NCBI GenBank assembly: GCA_963664035.2
Contig: OY760867.2
Location: 1,984,001 to 2,048,000, forward strand
Direction of reading: 5' to 3'
DNA from: G958296245 sp963664035
GTDB taxonomy: Bacteria > Chloroflexota > Dehalococcoidia > Lucifugimonadales > G958296245
Length of the DNA stretch: 64,000 bases
Shown here: positions 36,283-44,800 of the stretch, piece after piece
Position numbering within the stretch: the stretch's first letter is position 1
Layout of the letters: every line of letters starts with the position of its first letter
The notes under the pieces: generated by a model
Database searches by the model: none
What the model was told of the DNA's origin: nothing
What the model saw: the letters and a program-made list of their open reading frames with translations, nothing else
Translations under genes and position numbers: made by a program

Positions 36283-36842
36283 TTGAAACCAGCCCCTACG
36301 GGGTGATGGACGATAGCCCCTACGGGGTGATGGACGATAGCCCCTACGGGGTGATGGACGATAGCCCCTACGGGGTGATGGACGATAGCCCCTACGGGGT
36401 GATGGACGATAGCCCCTACGGGGTGATGGACGATAGCCCCTACGGGGTGATGGACGATAGCCCCTACGGGGTGATGGACGATAGCCCCTACGGGGTGATG
36501 GACGATAGCCCCTACGGGGTGATGGACGATAGCCCCTACGGGGTGATGGACGATAGCCCCTACGGGGTGATGGACGATAGCCCCTACGGGGTGATGGACG
36601 ATAGCCCCTACGAGGTGATGGACGATAGCCCCTACGGGGTGATGGACGATAGCCCCTACGGGGTGATGGACGATAGCCCCTACGAGGTGATGGACGATAG
36701 CCCCTACGGGGTGATGGACGATAGCCCCTACGGGGTGATGGACGATAGCCCCTACGAGGTGATGGACGATAGCCCCTACGGGGTGAATGGACGATAGCCC
36801 CTACGGGGTGAATGGCCGATAGCCCCTACGGGGTGATGGACG
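36283..36842. repeat. 24-bp minisatellite (about 20-23 units)
   Basis: Unit ATGGACGATAGCCCCTACGG plus GGTG, 24 bp. Twenty units are in exact register from about 36305, with three variants in which GGGG becomes GAGG; two more out-of-register units follow to 36842. Each unit holds CCCCTACGGGG, a small inverted repeat. It starts directly after the palindrome GGGCTGGTTTGAAACCAGCC of the dispersed repeat (36271-36291) and ends before its GATATGGCGCTGA-like tail, so it is an expansion within copy C of that element. The frame is open (MDDSPYGV) only because 24 is a multiple of 3; I do not call it a gene. Confidence 0.9.
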
Positions 36843-36910
36843 ATGGAATATGGCGCTGAAGGTGGAGGCGGGGGAATGACGGTAGAGGTGACTGCGTGTC
36901 GTGGCTAACG

Positions 36911-37273
36911 TTATTTCAAGCGGACGGCGGGCAGGCGCTTGAGCGCCTGGTTGCGGGGGTCTATCTCTATGCCCACAGACTCCAGGGCGGTCACGCCGAG
37001 CAGCGGTTCGGCTTCCGGCTCGCCGAACACGATTGTCGCCCCGACGTGCTCCCCCATGAACTCCACCTGCGCGGCGGCGATGCCCATGCGCACTTCGTTT
37101 CCGTCAGCCAGCTCGTACAGTCGATAGCCCGTGGGCTCGAGGCCGATGGACTCCAGGTGCTGCCGGGGAACGAGGCAATCGGTGGCGCCTGTGTCCACCA
37201 GGAAAAGCCCTTCCCAGACCCTTTCCGGCTCCCTCAAGTTCCGTATGCCGACGGTCACGTGTATTGCTCCCAT
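36911..37273 (-). CDS. Retropepsin-like (clan AA) aspartic protease
   Basis: A 120-residue single-domain protein: GLFLVDTGATDCLVPRQHLESIGLEP carries the DTGA catalytic motif in the position usual for retropepsins, with hydrophobic flap strand and LLGVTALESVGIEIDPRN as the second (psi-loop) segment. It must dimerise to form an active site. Related small proteases are common in cyanobacteria and Chloroflexota; substrates are unknown. Confidence 0.82.
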   Translation of the reverse strand: MGAIHVTVGIRNLREPERVWEGLFLVDTGATDCLVPRQHLESIGLEPTGYRLYELADGNEVRMGIAAAQVEFMGEHVGATIVFGEPEAEPLLGVTALESVGIEIDPRNQALKRLPAVRLK

Positions 37274-37309
37274 TCGTTGCCTCCTTGCCTGGTAGCCTAT
37301 CCTATCATT

Positions 37310-37343
37310 TCAGACCGTCTCGAACTGCAACGCCGAGAGGTCC
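37310..37343. repeat. Duplicated 3' end of the DUF2283 gene (34 bp)
   Basis: TCAGACCGTCTCGAACTGCA and onward match 37772-37805, the last codons (DLSALQFETV and stop) of the DUF2283 gene, with two mismatches in 34 bp, same orientation. The two copies bound a 428-bp segment with one gene and a truncated protease gene. Confidence 0.75.
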
Positions 37344-37398
37344 GCAAAGTGGTAAAATAGTGGACGGAACAAGTACTCCTATAAGGGGGGGGGGACGC

Positions 37399-37698
37399 AT
37401 GAGAGATCCAGATACTCCGGCATCCAGGCCGACCGCGCCAACCCTACCGTTAGAAGAGACCGCCCGCTTGGGCGACGAAATCTACGAGCGGGACATCCGG
37501 CAACAGGTCGAGGCCGACCACCACGGAGAGATCGTCGCCATCGACGTTGGCAGTGGTAGGTGGGCCATCGCCGACACAGCCCTTGCCGCAGCGGACGCCC
37601 TACGAGAACGGCGCCTTGCCCTTGATGTTTGGGCAGTGAGGGTGGGGTATCCGACGCTGCGCACATTCGGGGGCAGTTCCCTGCGGAGGACCGGATGA
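37399..37698 (+). CDS. Conserved small protein of retropepsin-linked family
   Basis: A 99-residue protein: GDEIYERDIRQQVEADHHGEIVAIDVGSGRWAIADTALAAADALRER then VRVGYPTLRTFGG. I recognise it as a conserved hypothetical often found just before a retropepsin-like gene; here its TGA overlaps the ATG of a truncated retropepsin (ATGA at 37695-37698). A run of ten G (37385-37394) acts as the Shine-Dalgarno region 4 bases before the ATG, so slippage could change spacing and expression. Function unknown. Confidence 0.7.
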   Translation: MRDPDTPASRPTAPTLPLEETARLGDEIYERDIRQQVEADHHGEIVAIDVGSGRWAIADTALAAADALRERRLALDVWAVRVGYPTLRTFGGSSLRRTG

Positions 37699-37752
37699 TA
37701 GAGGGTTTCGTGAACGCCAATCACGAAGCCCTCGTGACCCTCTCACTCCGCA
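37695..37752 (+). pseudogene. Retropepsin-like gene, 5' fragment
   Basis: The frame starts MIEGFVNANHEALVTLSLR, the normal N-terminus of the retropepsin that accompanies the previous gene family (GyVN..yEA...L.lrG), but the match stops at about 37752, and the DUF2283 gene's 3' end starts 20 bp later. The DTG active site is absent, so the protein is non-functional. The break coincides with the boundary of the duplicated segment. Confidence 0.6.
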
Positions 37753-37771
37753 CGTACTTCGCCGCCAACGC

Positions 37772-37972
37772 TCAGACCGTCTCGAATTGCAGCGCCGAGA
37801 GGTCCAGGTTGGAGGAGCGCTTGGAGAGGTGGGGCATCTCCACGCCGACCACTTCGTTCGCTTCGTTGTAGTCGAGCACGACGCCGGGCGAGACCTCCTC
37901 GGACTCGACTATGGGCGAGTCGTCGAGGCGCAGGTACAGGGCGTCCGCTTCCTTGTCCACGTTCAGCTTCAT
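37772..37972 (-). CDS. DUF2283 protein
   Basis: A 66-residue protein: MKLNVDKEADALYLRLDDSPIVESEEVSPGVVLDYNEANEVVGVEML-like layout (here MPHLSKR) is DUF2283, a small beta-alpha protein family frequently found among toxin-antitoxin genes. It follows hicA by 11 bp on the same strand and may share its transcript. No known biochemical function. Confidence 0.85.
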   Translation of the reverse strand: MKLNVDKEADALYLRLDDSPIVESEEVSPGVVLDYNEANEVVGVEMPHLSKRSSNLDLSALQFETV

Positions 37973-37983
37973 AGCTCACCTCT

Positions 37984-38193
37984 CTATGCCCGGTCAAAGT
38001 CCTGCCGGCTGATGTCCAGGTCTCTCCGAATTCCGTGGAGCGTCCCCGTGGCCAGGTCTCGACTGCCGTGTCTTGGAACCGTGGTCTCCCGGTTATTGGA
38101 CGGGTTGATCCAGATTTCGTGCGAGCCTCCGGCTTGGCGGTGAAAAGCGCATCCAAGCCTCCTGAGCTTTCTTGTCAACTCCCTGTACGTCAT
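37984..38193 (-). CDS. hicA: HicA-family toxin
   Basis: A 69-residue protein with the HicA double-stranded-RNA-binding-like fold: RELTRKLRRLGCAFHRQAGGSHEIW carries the conserved GGSH catalytic His, and TVPRHGSRDLATGTLHGIRRDLDIS completes it. HicA cleaves mRNA. The ATG overlaps the HicB stop by 4 bp, so antitoxin and toxin are translationally coupled, antitoxin first. Confidence 0.92.
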   Translation of the reverse strand: MTYRELTRKLRRLGCAFHRQAGGSHEIWINPSNNRETTVPRHGSRDLATGTLHGIRRDLDISRQDFDRA

Positions 38194-38435
38194 ACAGCTA
38201 CGGATATCCTACCCTCTCCGGTCAGTGACCGCGCTATCCTCGGCGGAAGGGGTTTGCCACGGTCCCTGTAGGAGAGTATGAACTGCTCCGCCACTGTGGA
38301 CAGTTCGGTCAGGGCCTCGTTGGCGGTCTCCGCCCAGGCGCGGCATCCGGGCAGGTCCGGTATCTCGGCCATGTACAGCCACCCCTGGTCTTCGCGGGGT
38401 TCGTGCAGGACGTAGTCCAACTGGTACAGCTCCAT
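38190..38435 (-). CDS. hicB: HicB-family antitoxin
   Basis: An 81-residue protein: GWLYMAEIPDLPGCRAWAETANEALTELSTVAEQFI is the HicB partial RNase H fold. There is no C-terminal DNA-binding domain, as in short HicB proteins, so autoregulation may be weak or depend on another factor. I chose the ATG at 38435, which has GGGAGG seven bases upstream, over one at 38465. Confidence 0.9.
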   Translation of the reverse strand: MELYQLDYVLHEPREDQGWLYMAEIPDLPGCRAWAETANEALTELSTVAEQFILSYRDRGKPLPPRIARSLTGEGRISVAV

Positions 38436-38551
38436 TTCGGCCTCCCTATCGTGCTTGTTCCTCACTCGTCCCGCCCCGTGCGGCGTCGGAGGTGATCCTG
38501 TCGAGTGATTTCATGGCCTATCGCCTCCTATGCGGCTAGTGTATTACAGGG

Positions 38552-38785
38552 TCAGCGGTCCCACGATGCTTTCTCTTCCTTGAGGTAGTCGTCGACTTCC
38601 TTCGCAGTCTTGAAGAGGCGATGCCCCGGCGCTTCAGCCAGGATGTCAACCACGGATCGCCGCTCTGACGCCGGCGATTGGCTGACGACCACGTCAACGG
38701 ACTCTCCCACGGGAAGCTCCCGGTCCACGATCTCTATCTTGCCTCCCGGCAGTACCGTCGTTCGTATGTGCAGCGCTTTCTGCAT
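38552..38785 (-). CDS. Antitoxin-like protein (AbrB/VapB-related), orphan
   Basis: A 77-residue protein: RTTVLPGGKIEIVDRELPVGESVDVVV is a swapped-hairpin-like N-terminus, and ILAEAPGHRLFKTAKEVDDYLKEEKASWDR is the conserved C-terminus of a small antitoxin family that normally precedes a PIN toxin. Here no PIN gene follows; hicBA lies about 120 bp downstream. It may be a leftover. Confidence 0.7.
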   Translation of the reverse strand: MQKALHIRTTVLPGGKIEIVDRELPVGESVDVVVSQSPASERRSVVDILAEAPGHRLFKTAKEVDDYLKEEKASWDR

Positions 38786-38831
38786 AGCCCTTGCCTCCTT
38801 TCACGATGCGCCGTCCCATTCCAGCGGCGGG

Positions 38832-39047
38832 TCAGCCTGCCTTGACGTTGTGAAGGGGGAGCGCTTCGGTTTCCAGCGTGGACAGGTCCAGACGCCGGGA
38901 TGCCTGGTCGATGTCGAAGCCGACCACCTGGCCGTCGGCGTCTATGTCGACGTTCAGGCCGTGGGTGACCTCGATGGTCTCCGCGCCCGGCCGGGCGTTG
39001 AACTCGACGTAGAGGCTGTCGGTCTCGGGGTAGTAGTGAAGCTTCAT
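38832..39047 (-). CDS. DUF2283 protein (second copy)
   Basis: A 71-residue protein: MKLHYYPETDSLYVEFNARPGAETIEVTHGLNVDIDADGQVVGFDIDQAS. Same family as the 37772 gene but only distantly similar. AGAGGAG lies 6-12 bases before the ATG at 39047. Often adjacent to DUF4258 or other toxin-like genes; here isolated. Confidence 0.85.
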   Translation of the reverse strand: MKLHYYPETDSLYVEFNARPGAETIEVTHGLNVDIDADGQVVGFDIDQASRRLDLSTLETEALPLHNVKAG

Positions 39048-39093
39048 AGTTGCTCCTCTTGCACTCTGCAACTCTTGAAGTTGTCGTCAGACA

Positions 39094-39231
39094 TCATACT
39101 TGGTTCTCCTTTGCGACCAAGTCGTCCAGGATGACGATGGGCAAGCCTTCGACAACCTCATCGCCCTCCCATAACGGCTTGACAAGCGTTTGCGTCTTGA
39201 GTGATGTCCTAGCGGTTCCGCGATGCCCCAT
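39094..39231 (-). CDS. Possible 45-residue protein
   Basis: MGHRGTARTSLKTQTLVKPLW followed by EGDEVVEGLPIVILDDLVA. The ATG at 39231 lies inside the end of the upstream 80-residue gene (overlap about 23 bp). The amphipathic, acidic C-terminus is antitoxin-like, but there is no clear ribosome-binding site and no family. Confidence 0.3.
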   Translation of the reverse strand: MGHRGTARTSLKTQTLVKPLWEGDEVVEGLPIVILDDLVAKENQV

Positions 39232-39451
39232 GCCGAAAGTAGTACACGTACCATGTGTCCACTTCGTCACCTGCTCCACCAGGATAGTATTGGCAGCCCC
39301 TCTTGTTGGCTTCGATTCTCTCCCTTTCCTGAGCCTTACTCTTCGTCCTGTGCGTACTGAGGATCTTCCATCCTCTCAGGCTGGGGTATCGTCGTTTCCA
39401 ATCTTGCTTTCGCCTGTCTGGGTCAGTAGTGATTCCAACACGACAAGCCAT
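39209..39451 (-). CDS. Conserved 80-residue protein, GIY-YIG-like start
   Basis: RVGITTDPDRRKQDWKRRYPSLRGWKILSTHRTKSKAQ followed by an aromatic end DTWYVYYFRH. The initial GIT..P.RRK..W pattern resembles shortened GIY-YIG nuclease-like proteins, but catalytic Tyr/Arg/Glu positions cannot be assigned. AGGAGAG precedes the ATG. Lower GC than the flanking core genome, in keeping with the accessory island. Confidence 0.55.
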   Translation of the reverse strand: MACRVGITTDPDRRKQDWKRRYPSLRGWKILSTHRTKSKAQERERIEANKRGCQYYPGGAGDEVDTWYVYYFRHGASRNR

Positions 39452-39512
39452 GTGACTCTCCTAACTGTGATCGCTGTGCCGATGGCAGCCTAGCTTTGAT
39501 GGATTGCACTGC

Positions 39513-39974
39513 CTACATATGCCATTGTTCTCTCCGAGCCAAGTCCATAAGAGTTATTGCTTCGATACCCAACGCTCTACAGACATCTGGGATAGCAGGC
39601 CTGGTCAGATTGCCCGTTTGTTTCTCATATGTCACGACGGACAGGCCACGAGTCTGTGCCAATGCTATCACAAAAGGGTCAGCGCCAGATCTACCCTTAC
39701 GAGTGTCAATAAGCCTCGGGTATCGCCTGAGAATATCAGTGACCGTCAACTGGACAGAAGAGTCGATGGGAACAAAAATGTGTGCATAGTCGAGTGCCCA
39801 TTTGAGAACACTGTCATCTTTCCGTTCAAGTTCGACTCGTACTTCTTCAGAAGTAACGACACGGAAATCAAGTATCAGCTGTTGGATATTATCCCATACC
39901 GTCGGGAATACGTCTCGCGGATAATCCCGATTCCACGCGTTGATGAAAACGCTTGTGTCGAAGCAGTACGTCAC
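39513..39974 (-). CDS. DUF4411 PIN-like toxin
   Basis: A 153-residue protein: YCFDTSVFINAWNRDYPRDVFPTVW, SEEVRVELERKDD, RSGADPFVIALAQTRGLSVVTYE keep the spaced acidic residues of PIN nucleases and match DUF4411. The ATG overlaps the stop of the XRE-ImmA/IrrE gene by 4 bp, the usual arrangement for this two-gene module, which behaves like a toxin-antitoxin pair. GC is clearly lower than in neighbouring core genes. Confidence 0.85.
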   Translation of the reverse strand: MTYCFDTSVFINAWNRDYPRDVFPTVWDNIQQLILDFRVVTSEEVRVELERKDDSVLKWALDYAHIFVPIDSSVQLTVTDILRRYPRLIDTRKGRSGADPFVIALAQTRGLSVVTYEKQTGNLTRPAIPDVCRALGIEAITLMDLARREQWHM

Positions 39975-41158
39975 GCGTATGTCTCTCTAACTCTCGTCCT
40001 GTCAAGAATGGCATCCAGACTTGGCAAATGTTTCATGCGCAATTGCAGAATGTCCGTCAGGTCGCTTCCCGTGATATTGTCTTGGTAGTAATTGCTCAGA
40101 ACGACATGAACGAAAAGGTGTCCAAATTTCGCAATGGCTTCCCGCGCCGGCGGAACAGGACCTGATGATCTCGTCTGTGATCCTAGGACAGTTTCGTTGG
40201 CGAGTTGTTCTCTCTTACTTTGATAGAAATTCCGCGTAATTCGGCCATTGATCAAGAGCCGTCTAGTCACAACATCTCTACTGCAATGAAATTCTCGTGC
40301 CAACCGTCGAAGATCATCGTCCCGCCACTCATGACCCTCCGGATAGCCGCGGACCAATTCATCCCTGAGCAGTGGCTCACGTGGAACAAGGACTGCGCCT
40401 GCGACCGCATTGCAAAAGGCCTCAATGTCAAGGGCATAGCCTCCCACTTCTCTCAAATTGCATATGCCTCCCTGCCGAAGGGCAAGATGGGTGAGTTCAT
40501 GAAGCATGGTGAAAGTCCTACCGTTGGGGGCGTCTTTAACGTTGACCACGGCCAACGGCAGGGTCTCGGAGTGGACGGAGAACCCTCTCGCTTCGTCCCA
40601 TGGAACACCTTGCATTTGAAAGACAAGAACACCCGCCTGTTCAAATGCGGCGCGCCAGCGGTTCATCGTGTCATAGTTCGGCTTCCAGCTCTCTTGAGCC
40701 TCCAGAGGGGTCCCAAGGTACGACCGGACCCGTTCCGCTACTGCCTCTGGGTCCTCTCGCATGTCCGCCGAAAGAGTCATCGGAGGAAGATCTCCTTCTG
40801 TCTGCTCATAGAGCTCCAAGAAGAGATCGCGCCGGGATTGTGCCTCTCGCAACTGGAAGAGCAAAGCGGGAGACGTCAACATGGTGTCGGCCTGGGTGGG
40901 CCTGCGATAGTCCTTGGGCACGGTGAACCCTTGCGGCGGCTCCGGCAGATAGAACACGGCGATGGGCCTCTTGTAGAGCTTGGCCAACTTGCGCAACTGC
41001 GGGATGCTCGGCCTGGCTTGCCCGCTTTCCCAGGATGCCAGCGCATCCGGCTTGACAGCGGCTTTGGCCGAGGCCGTGTAGACATCATAGCCGGCAGTCT
41101 CCCTGCTCCATCGGAGTAGGGCTGGCGTAACCAATGCTTCCACGCCTAACCTCGCCAT
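39971..41158 (-). CDS. XRE-ImmA/IrrE-domain regulator/protease
   Basis: A 395-residue protein: N-terminal helix-turn-helix (SAKAAVKPDALASWESGQARPSIPQLRKLAKLYKRPIAVFYL), then an IrrE/ImmA-type domain with the zinc-protease motif HELTHLALRQGG. Family members cleave or bind a repressor and pair with DUF4411. Here it probably represses its own operon and controls the PIN-like partner. A 53-bp copy of the methyltransferase gene end lies 28 bp upstream. Confidence 0.85.
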   Translation of the reverse strand: MARLGVEALVTPALLRWSRETAGYDVYTASAKAAVKPDALASWESGQARPSIPQLRKLAKLYKRPIAVFYLPEPPQGFTVPKDYRRPTQADTMLTSPALLFQLREAQSRRDLFLELYEQTEGDLPPMTLSADMREDPEAVAERVRSYLGTPLEAQESWKPNYDTMNRWRAAFEQAGVLVFQMQGVPWDEARGFSVHSETLPLAVVNVKDAPNGRTFTMLHELTHLALRQGGICNLREVGGYALDIEAFCNAVAGAVLVPREPLLRDELVRGYPEGHEWRDDDLRRLAREFHCSRDVVTRRLLINGRITRNFYQSKREQLANETVLGSQTRSSGPVPPAREAIAKFGHLFVHVVLSNYYQDNITGSDLTDILQLRMKHLPSLDAILDRTRVRETYA

Positions 41159-41185
41159 CTTAATCTGAGTTGACCTTGACCATAG

Positions 41186-41238
41186 TTCACCCTTCCCGGC
41201 CCATGCGGTACTTGATGTCGTAGTTGATGATGAAGTCT
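41186..41238. repeat. Duplicated 3' end of the methyltransferase gene (53 bp)
   Basis: Matches 41803-41855 with two mismatches in 53 bp, same orientation. Translated on the minus strand it still reads FIINYDIKYRMGREG and stop, against FIINYDIKYRMGRDG at the real end. The pair brackets exactly one gene (41239-41799). Confidence 0.9.
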
Positions 41239-41799
41239 TTAGTTATCTCCATGGGAATCCTTTGTTGCCATAGCCTCCAATTGCCTACGCAATTGCTCGT
41301 TCTCCTCGGTAATCCGTTCATTTTTTCTCTTCAGCTGTATCGCTACTTCCCTTACCTTAGAAAACCCATTAGCTATTTCGGAAACCTTTACTTTCATTCC
41401 GTCAACTTCATCTTGAACATCAGGATGACTCTCTTCATGTCGCCTGATGTCAGCGCTCACCTCTTCCATTTTGCGATTATGTCGCCTGATGTCAGCACTC
41501 ATTTCTTCCACTTTGCGAATCGACTCATGGGTAGCCGATTCTATGTCTCTGCCTTTGTTAACAATCTTAGTGGTCAGCGTTATCAATAAGAGTGACCACG
41601 CTGCAAGGAAGGCTACTGCTTCCAGTAAGTCTATTTTGATTAACGTAGAACTCGCGGCTGGTGTTTCCAGCACGGCTCCTGAAGCGACTCTCCATATCGT
41701 AAGTGTGCCCCAAACTACGAGCAGGATAACGTAAAATACATTCCAGTATCCAAGGGCATTCCATGAAAACAAAGCGCCTATTCTACGAAGGAGCCTCAT
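41239..41799 (-). CDS. Membrane-anchored coiled-coil protein in a direct-repeat-bounded cassette
   Basis: A 186-residue protein: two hydrophobic segments (residues about 17-37 and 57-78), then about 105 residues of coiled coil with a repeated SADIRRH unit (ADIRRHNRKMEEVSADIRRH) and SEIANGFSKVREVAIQL. No family recognised. AT-richer than its neighbours. It begins 4 bp after the methyltransferase stop and lies entirely between two 53-bp copies of that gene's end, so it was probably inserted as a unit. Could be an effector or tether for the neighbouring methylase/helicase system; that is inference. Confidence 0.6.
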   Translation of the reverse strand: MRLLRRIGALFSWNALGYWNVFYVILLVVWGTLTIWRVASGAVLETPAASSTLIKIDLLEAVAFLAAWSLLLITLTTKIVNKGRDIESATHESIRKVEEMSADIRRHNRKMEEVSADIRRHEESHPDVQDEVDGMKVKVSEIANGFSKVREVAIQLKRKNERITEENEQLRRQLEAMATKDSHGDN

Positions 41800-41803
41800 C
41801 TAT

Positions 41804-44800
41804 TCACCCGTCACGGCCCATGCGGTACTTGATGTCGTAGTTGATGATGAAGTCTAGCTCCTCGTCCGTGAAGCCGTAGTGCTTCGCCAGCACACGGTCT
41901 ATTTCGTCTATGATGGGCTTGGATAATTTGAGGTAGAACTCATCATATTCCACACGCCCACTGGTCTTGTAGTTATATACGCGCCGCTTGGACTTCGCCT
42001 GCATGTCCATTTGAAGCTTCTTGGAAAGCTCGTCAAACTGAGCGTCCTTGCACAAGGGAAATGCGAGAACTTCCGGACGGTTCAGATGGTAGCAATCGGA
42101 GAGAGACAGCCACCATATGAAAAAAGACGTGCTGCTAAGGATACTCTGAATGCTCCCGGCTGATTCTCTGTTGAGCCTGAGAGGATTGAGTCCATTCGGG
42201 ACTTTGACGCCGTCGCGTTCGCTTTGGAAGAATGGCGCAGTGGTATGAGCACGAATCCAATTCACGGGAGTTGAGTGATACAGTACTTCATCTTGGCTCG
42301 TTCCAAACGTCAGTGTACTATCGATTCGGGCCTTGGTATCCAGCATCTTCTTCAACACTTGTAAATGAATCTTCCCTGATATCTTAGGAACGGCGGTCTC
42401 GTAGTGTAGTCCTTCGGTATCTGTGTATTCCACAAGATCAAATAGGCTGTCTCTCTGCTCGGCGTACCAACGATGGTAGCCGGTTGTGAATATACCATTG
42501 CCTCGGTTCGAGGCAACGAAGATTGCTAATCTGAACTTGACGCCATTGAATAATACGCTTGGGTGGGCGTCCGCGCTGATGTTGAAAAGATGGCAGGAGC
42601 TATAGTGTTTGTAGAAATTCTGAACCAAGGGTTGCATTCGTTGGGTACTGTGTCCGCTGAGCGGCACGATCATACTTAAGGAAGCATTCCTATTAGCCAG
42701 GGCTTTGGATCGCTCTAATACGTAGGCATACAGGTTCCCGCATGATGCCGTTTCGTAAGTTCTAACAGTGTACTCAGTCTTGACCTTGCTGTACTCCACG
42801 TACGGCGGGTTCCCGATCACCACGTCGAAGCCGCCCTTGAACATGATACCGTAGAACTCGACGAGCCAATGAAAGGGCTGGTGGCTGGTGCGCCAGCATT
42901 GGTAGGCGTCATGCCTGGCGGGGTCCTTGTCGCACTTCGCGGGGTCTTTCTTGCACTTGGGGCACATGTCGGGGCGTTTGGCGCACGCGGGGCAATCGGG
43001 AGAATCCAGGTTGTGCTCGGTCACGCCGTCCGGACCTATGCCGTACTCGGCGGCTAGATGTCGGTCCAGCTTGTCGGCGAGGGTGCGGAGGCGGTCGCGG
43101 AGGTCCTGCTTGTCGGCGGAGGTGACCTCTCCACCGAGCATGGTCTGCTGGCGTCTGAACTCGTGGGCCATCCAGTCCACGCCGCGGGCTTCCTCCTCGA
43201 TGCGGTCCAGGACGGCCTGGTCTTCGGGGAAGACCTGGCGGCGCTGTCCGTCGGGCGTGACCCTCATAGCCTCCTGCACGGCGTCGAGGGAGGTGAATCC
43301 GACTAGGGTGTTGCCGGTGCGTATGTTGAAGTCGATGTCCGGCAGGGGCTCTATTTGTTCGTAGGTTTCGAGCTGGGCGACGAGCTTGAGGAAGAGGCGG
43401 AGCTTGCAGATTTCTACGGCTTCTTCCATGATGTCGACGCCGTAGAGGTTGTTGAGGACGATGGACTTGAGTATGAAGTAGCGCTCGCTGGGGTGCTCGT
43501 CCACCTGCCCGAGGATGCGGCGGAAGTCCCCCAGGTGCTCGGGGCTGCGCTTGCGCTCGGACCTTTCGGCGTCGTCCAGGAAGCCGCGCATCCCTTCGAG
43601 GCAGGCGGTGTATAGGGGTTCGAGGACGTTGAGGGCGGCGAAGAGGAAGGCGCCGGAGCCGCAGGTGGGGTCGAGGACGGAGACGTCGCGGAGGGCGTGC
43701 CAGAAGGCGCGCAGGAGCTCGGGGCCTTCGCTCTGTGCGATGACGTCCCTGGCGAATTGCTCGACGTCGAGGTTGAGGGTGATGAGGTCGTTGATTTCCC
43801 GCACGTCGCCGGCCGCGAGCCTGGCGCGGACTTCCTCGTGGCGCTGGCGGCGGGCGACGACCTCTCGCCAGGTCTCGGTGGGGAGGGCGTAGCGGTCGGG
43901 GGCGGGGGCGTTCCAGCCGCCGCGCTGGGATACGTCGTGGATGCCGGCGGCTATGTGGTCGGGGAGGTGGAGGGGGGCGCCGGGGGCGTGGTCACCCTCA
44001 CCCCAGCCCTCTCCCATCGAGGGAGAGGGGGAAGAGTCGAGGCCCTCTTCCACGACGGGAGAGGGGGCGGAAGGGTTGAGGGGGATTGGGTCCTGGGCGT
44101 TGCGGGTTATGCCGTGGGCGACGGCGGGGTAGACGTAGCGGTCGGGGTCGTCTTGGAGCAGGCGCCAGACGCCTCCGCCGGGTCCGAAGGCGGTCCGGCA
44201 CTCTTTCCTGGCGGCGTCGAATAGGAAGGGTATGACGGTGTTTCGCGAGATGTAGCCGGTGATGTCCTCCTTGGTGTAGTAGGCGCCCATCTGTTTCTGG
44301 TTGACGTATTTTTCGAAGATGTAGCCGAGGACGTCGGGGTTGATCTCGTTGTCCTCGCGGCTGGGGCGCTCGTCTAGGTGCCAGCGGTAGCGGTCGAAGA
44401 AGTCGAAGACGCGCTCGAAGGCGGCGTCGGGGATGGCGATGCGGGGGTTGTGGCGTTCGAGGTCGTGTACGTCGAAGAGGCCGCCGTTGAGGAAGGGGAC
44501 TTTGCCGAGGAGGGCGGCGAGGTCGGGCGCGCGCTGGGCTTCGGGCTGGCCTAGGCCCTCGTGGAAGAGGCGCAGGAGGAAGAGGCGGTAGAATTGCTGG
44601 AAGCGGGCGGGTCCTTCGACAGGCTCAGGATGACCGGGGGTAGGCTCAGGACGACCGGGGAGGGATTGCACCATCTTGAGGCGGTTGCGGAGGTAGTCGG
44701 CGTCGTTGTCCAGGAAGCCCTGTTTCTGGACGAAGTAGACGAACATCATGCGGTTGAGCATGAGGGAGGCGTACCATTCCCTGTCGCCCTGGGCGGCGAT

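Noticed and set aside
36246..36797. A 183-residue open frame of MDDSPYGV repeats
   Set aside because: It is a product of a 24-bp non-coding tandem repeat; there is no ribosome-binding site, and the same element elsewhere is not open.
36283..36842. CRISPR array
   Set aside because: The repeat is a contiguous 24-bp tandem array without spacers, and there are no cas genes.
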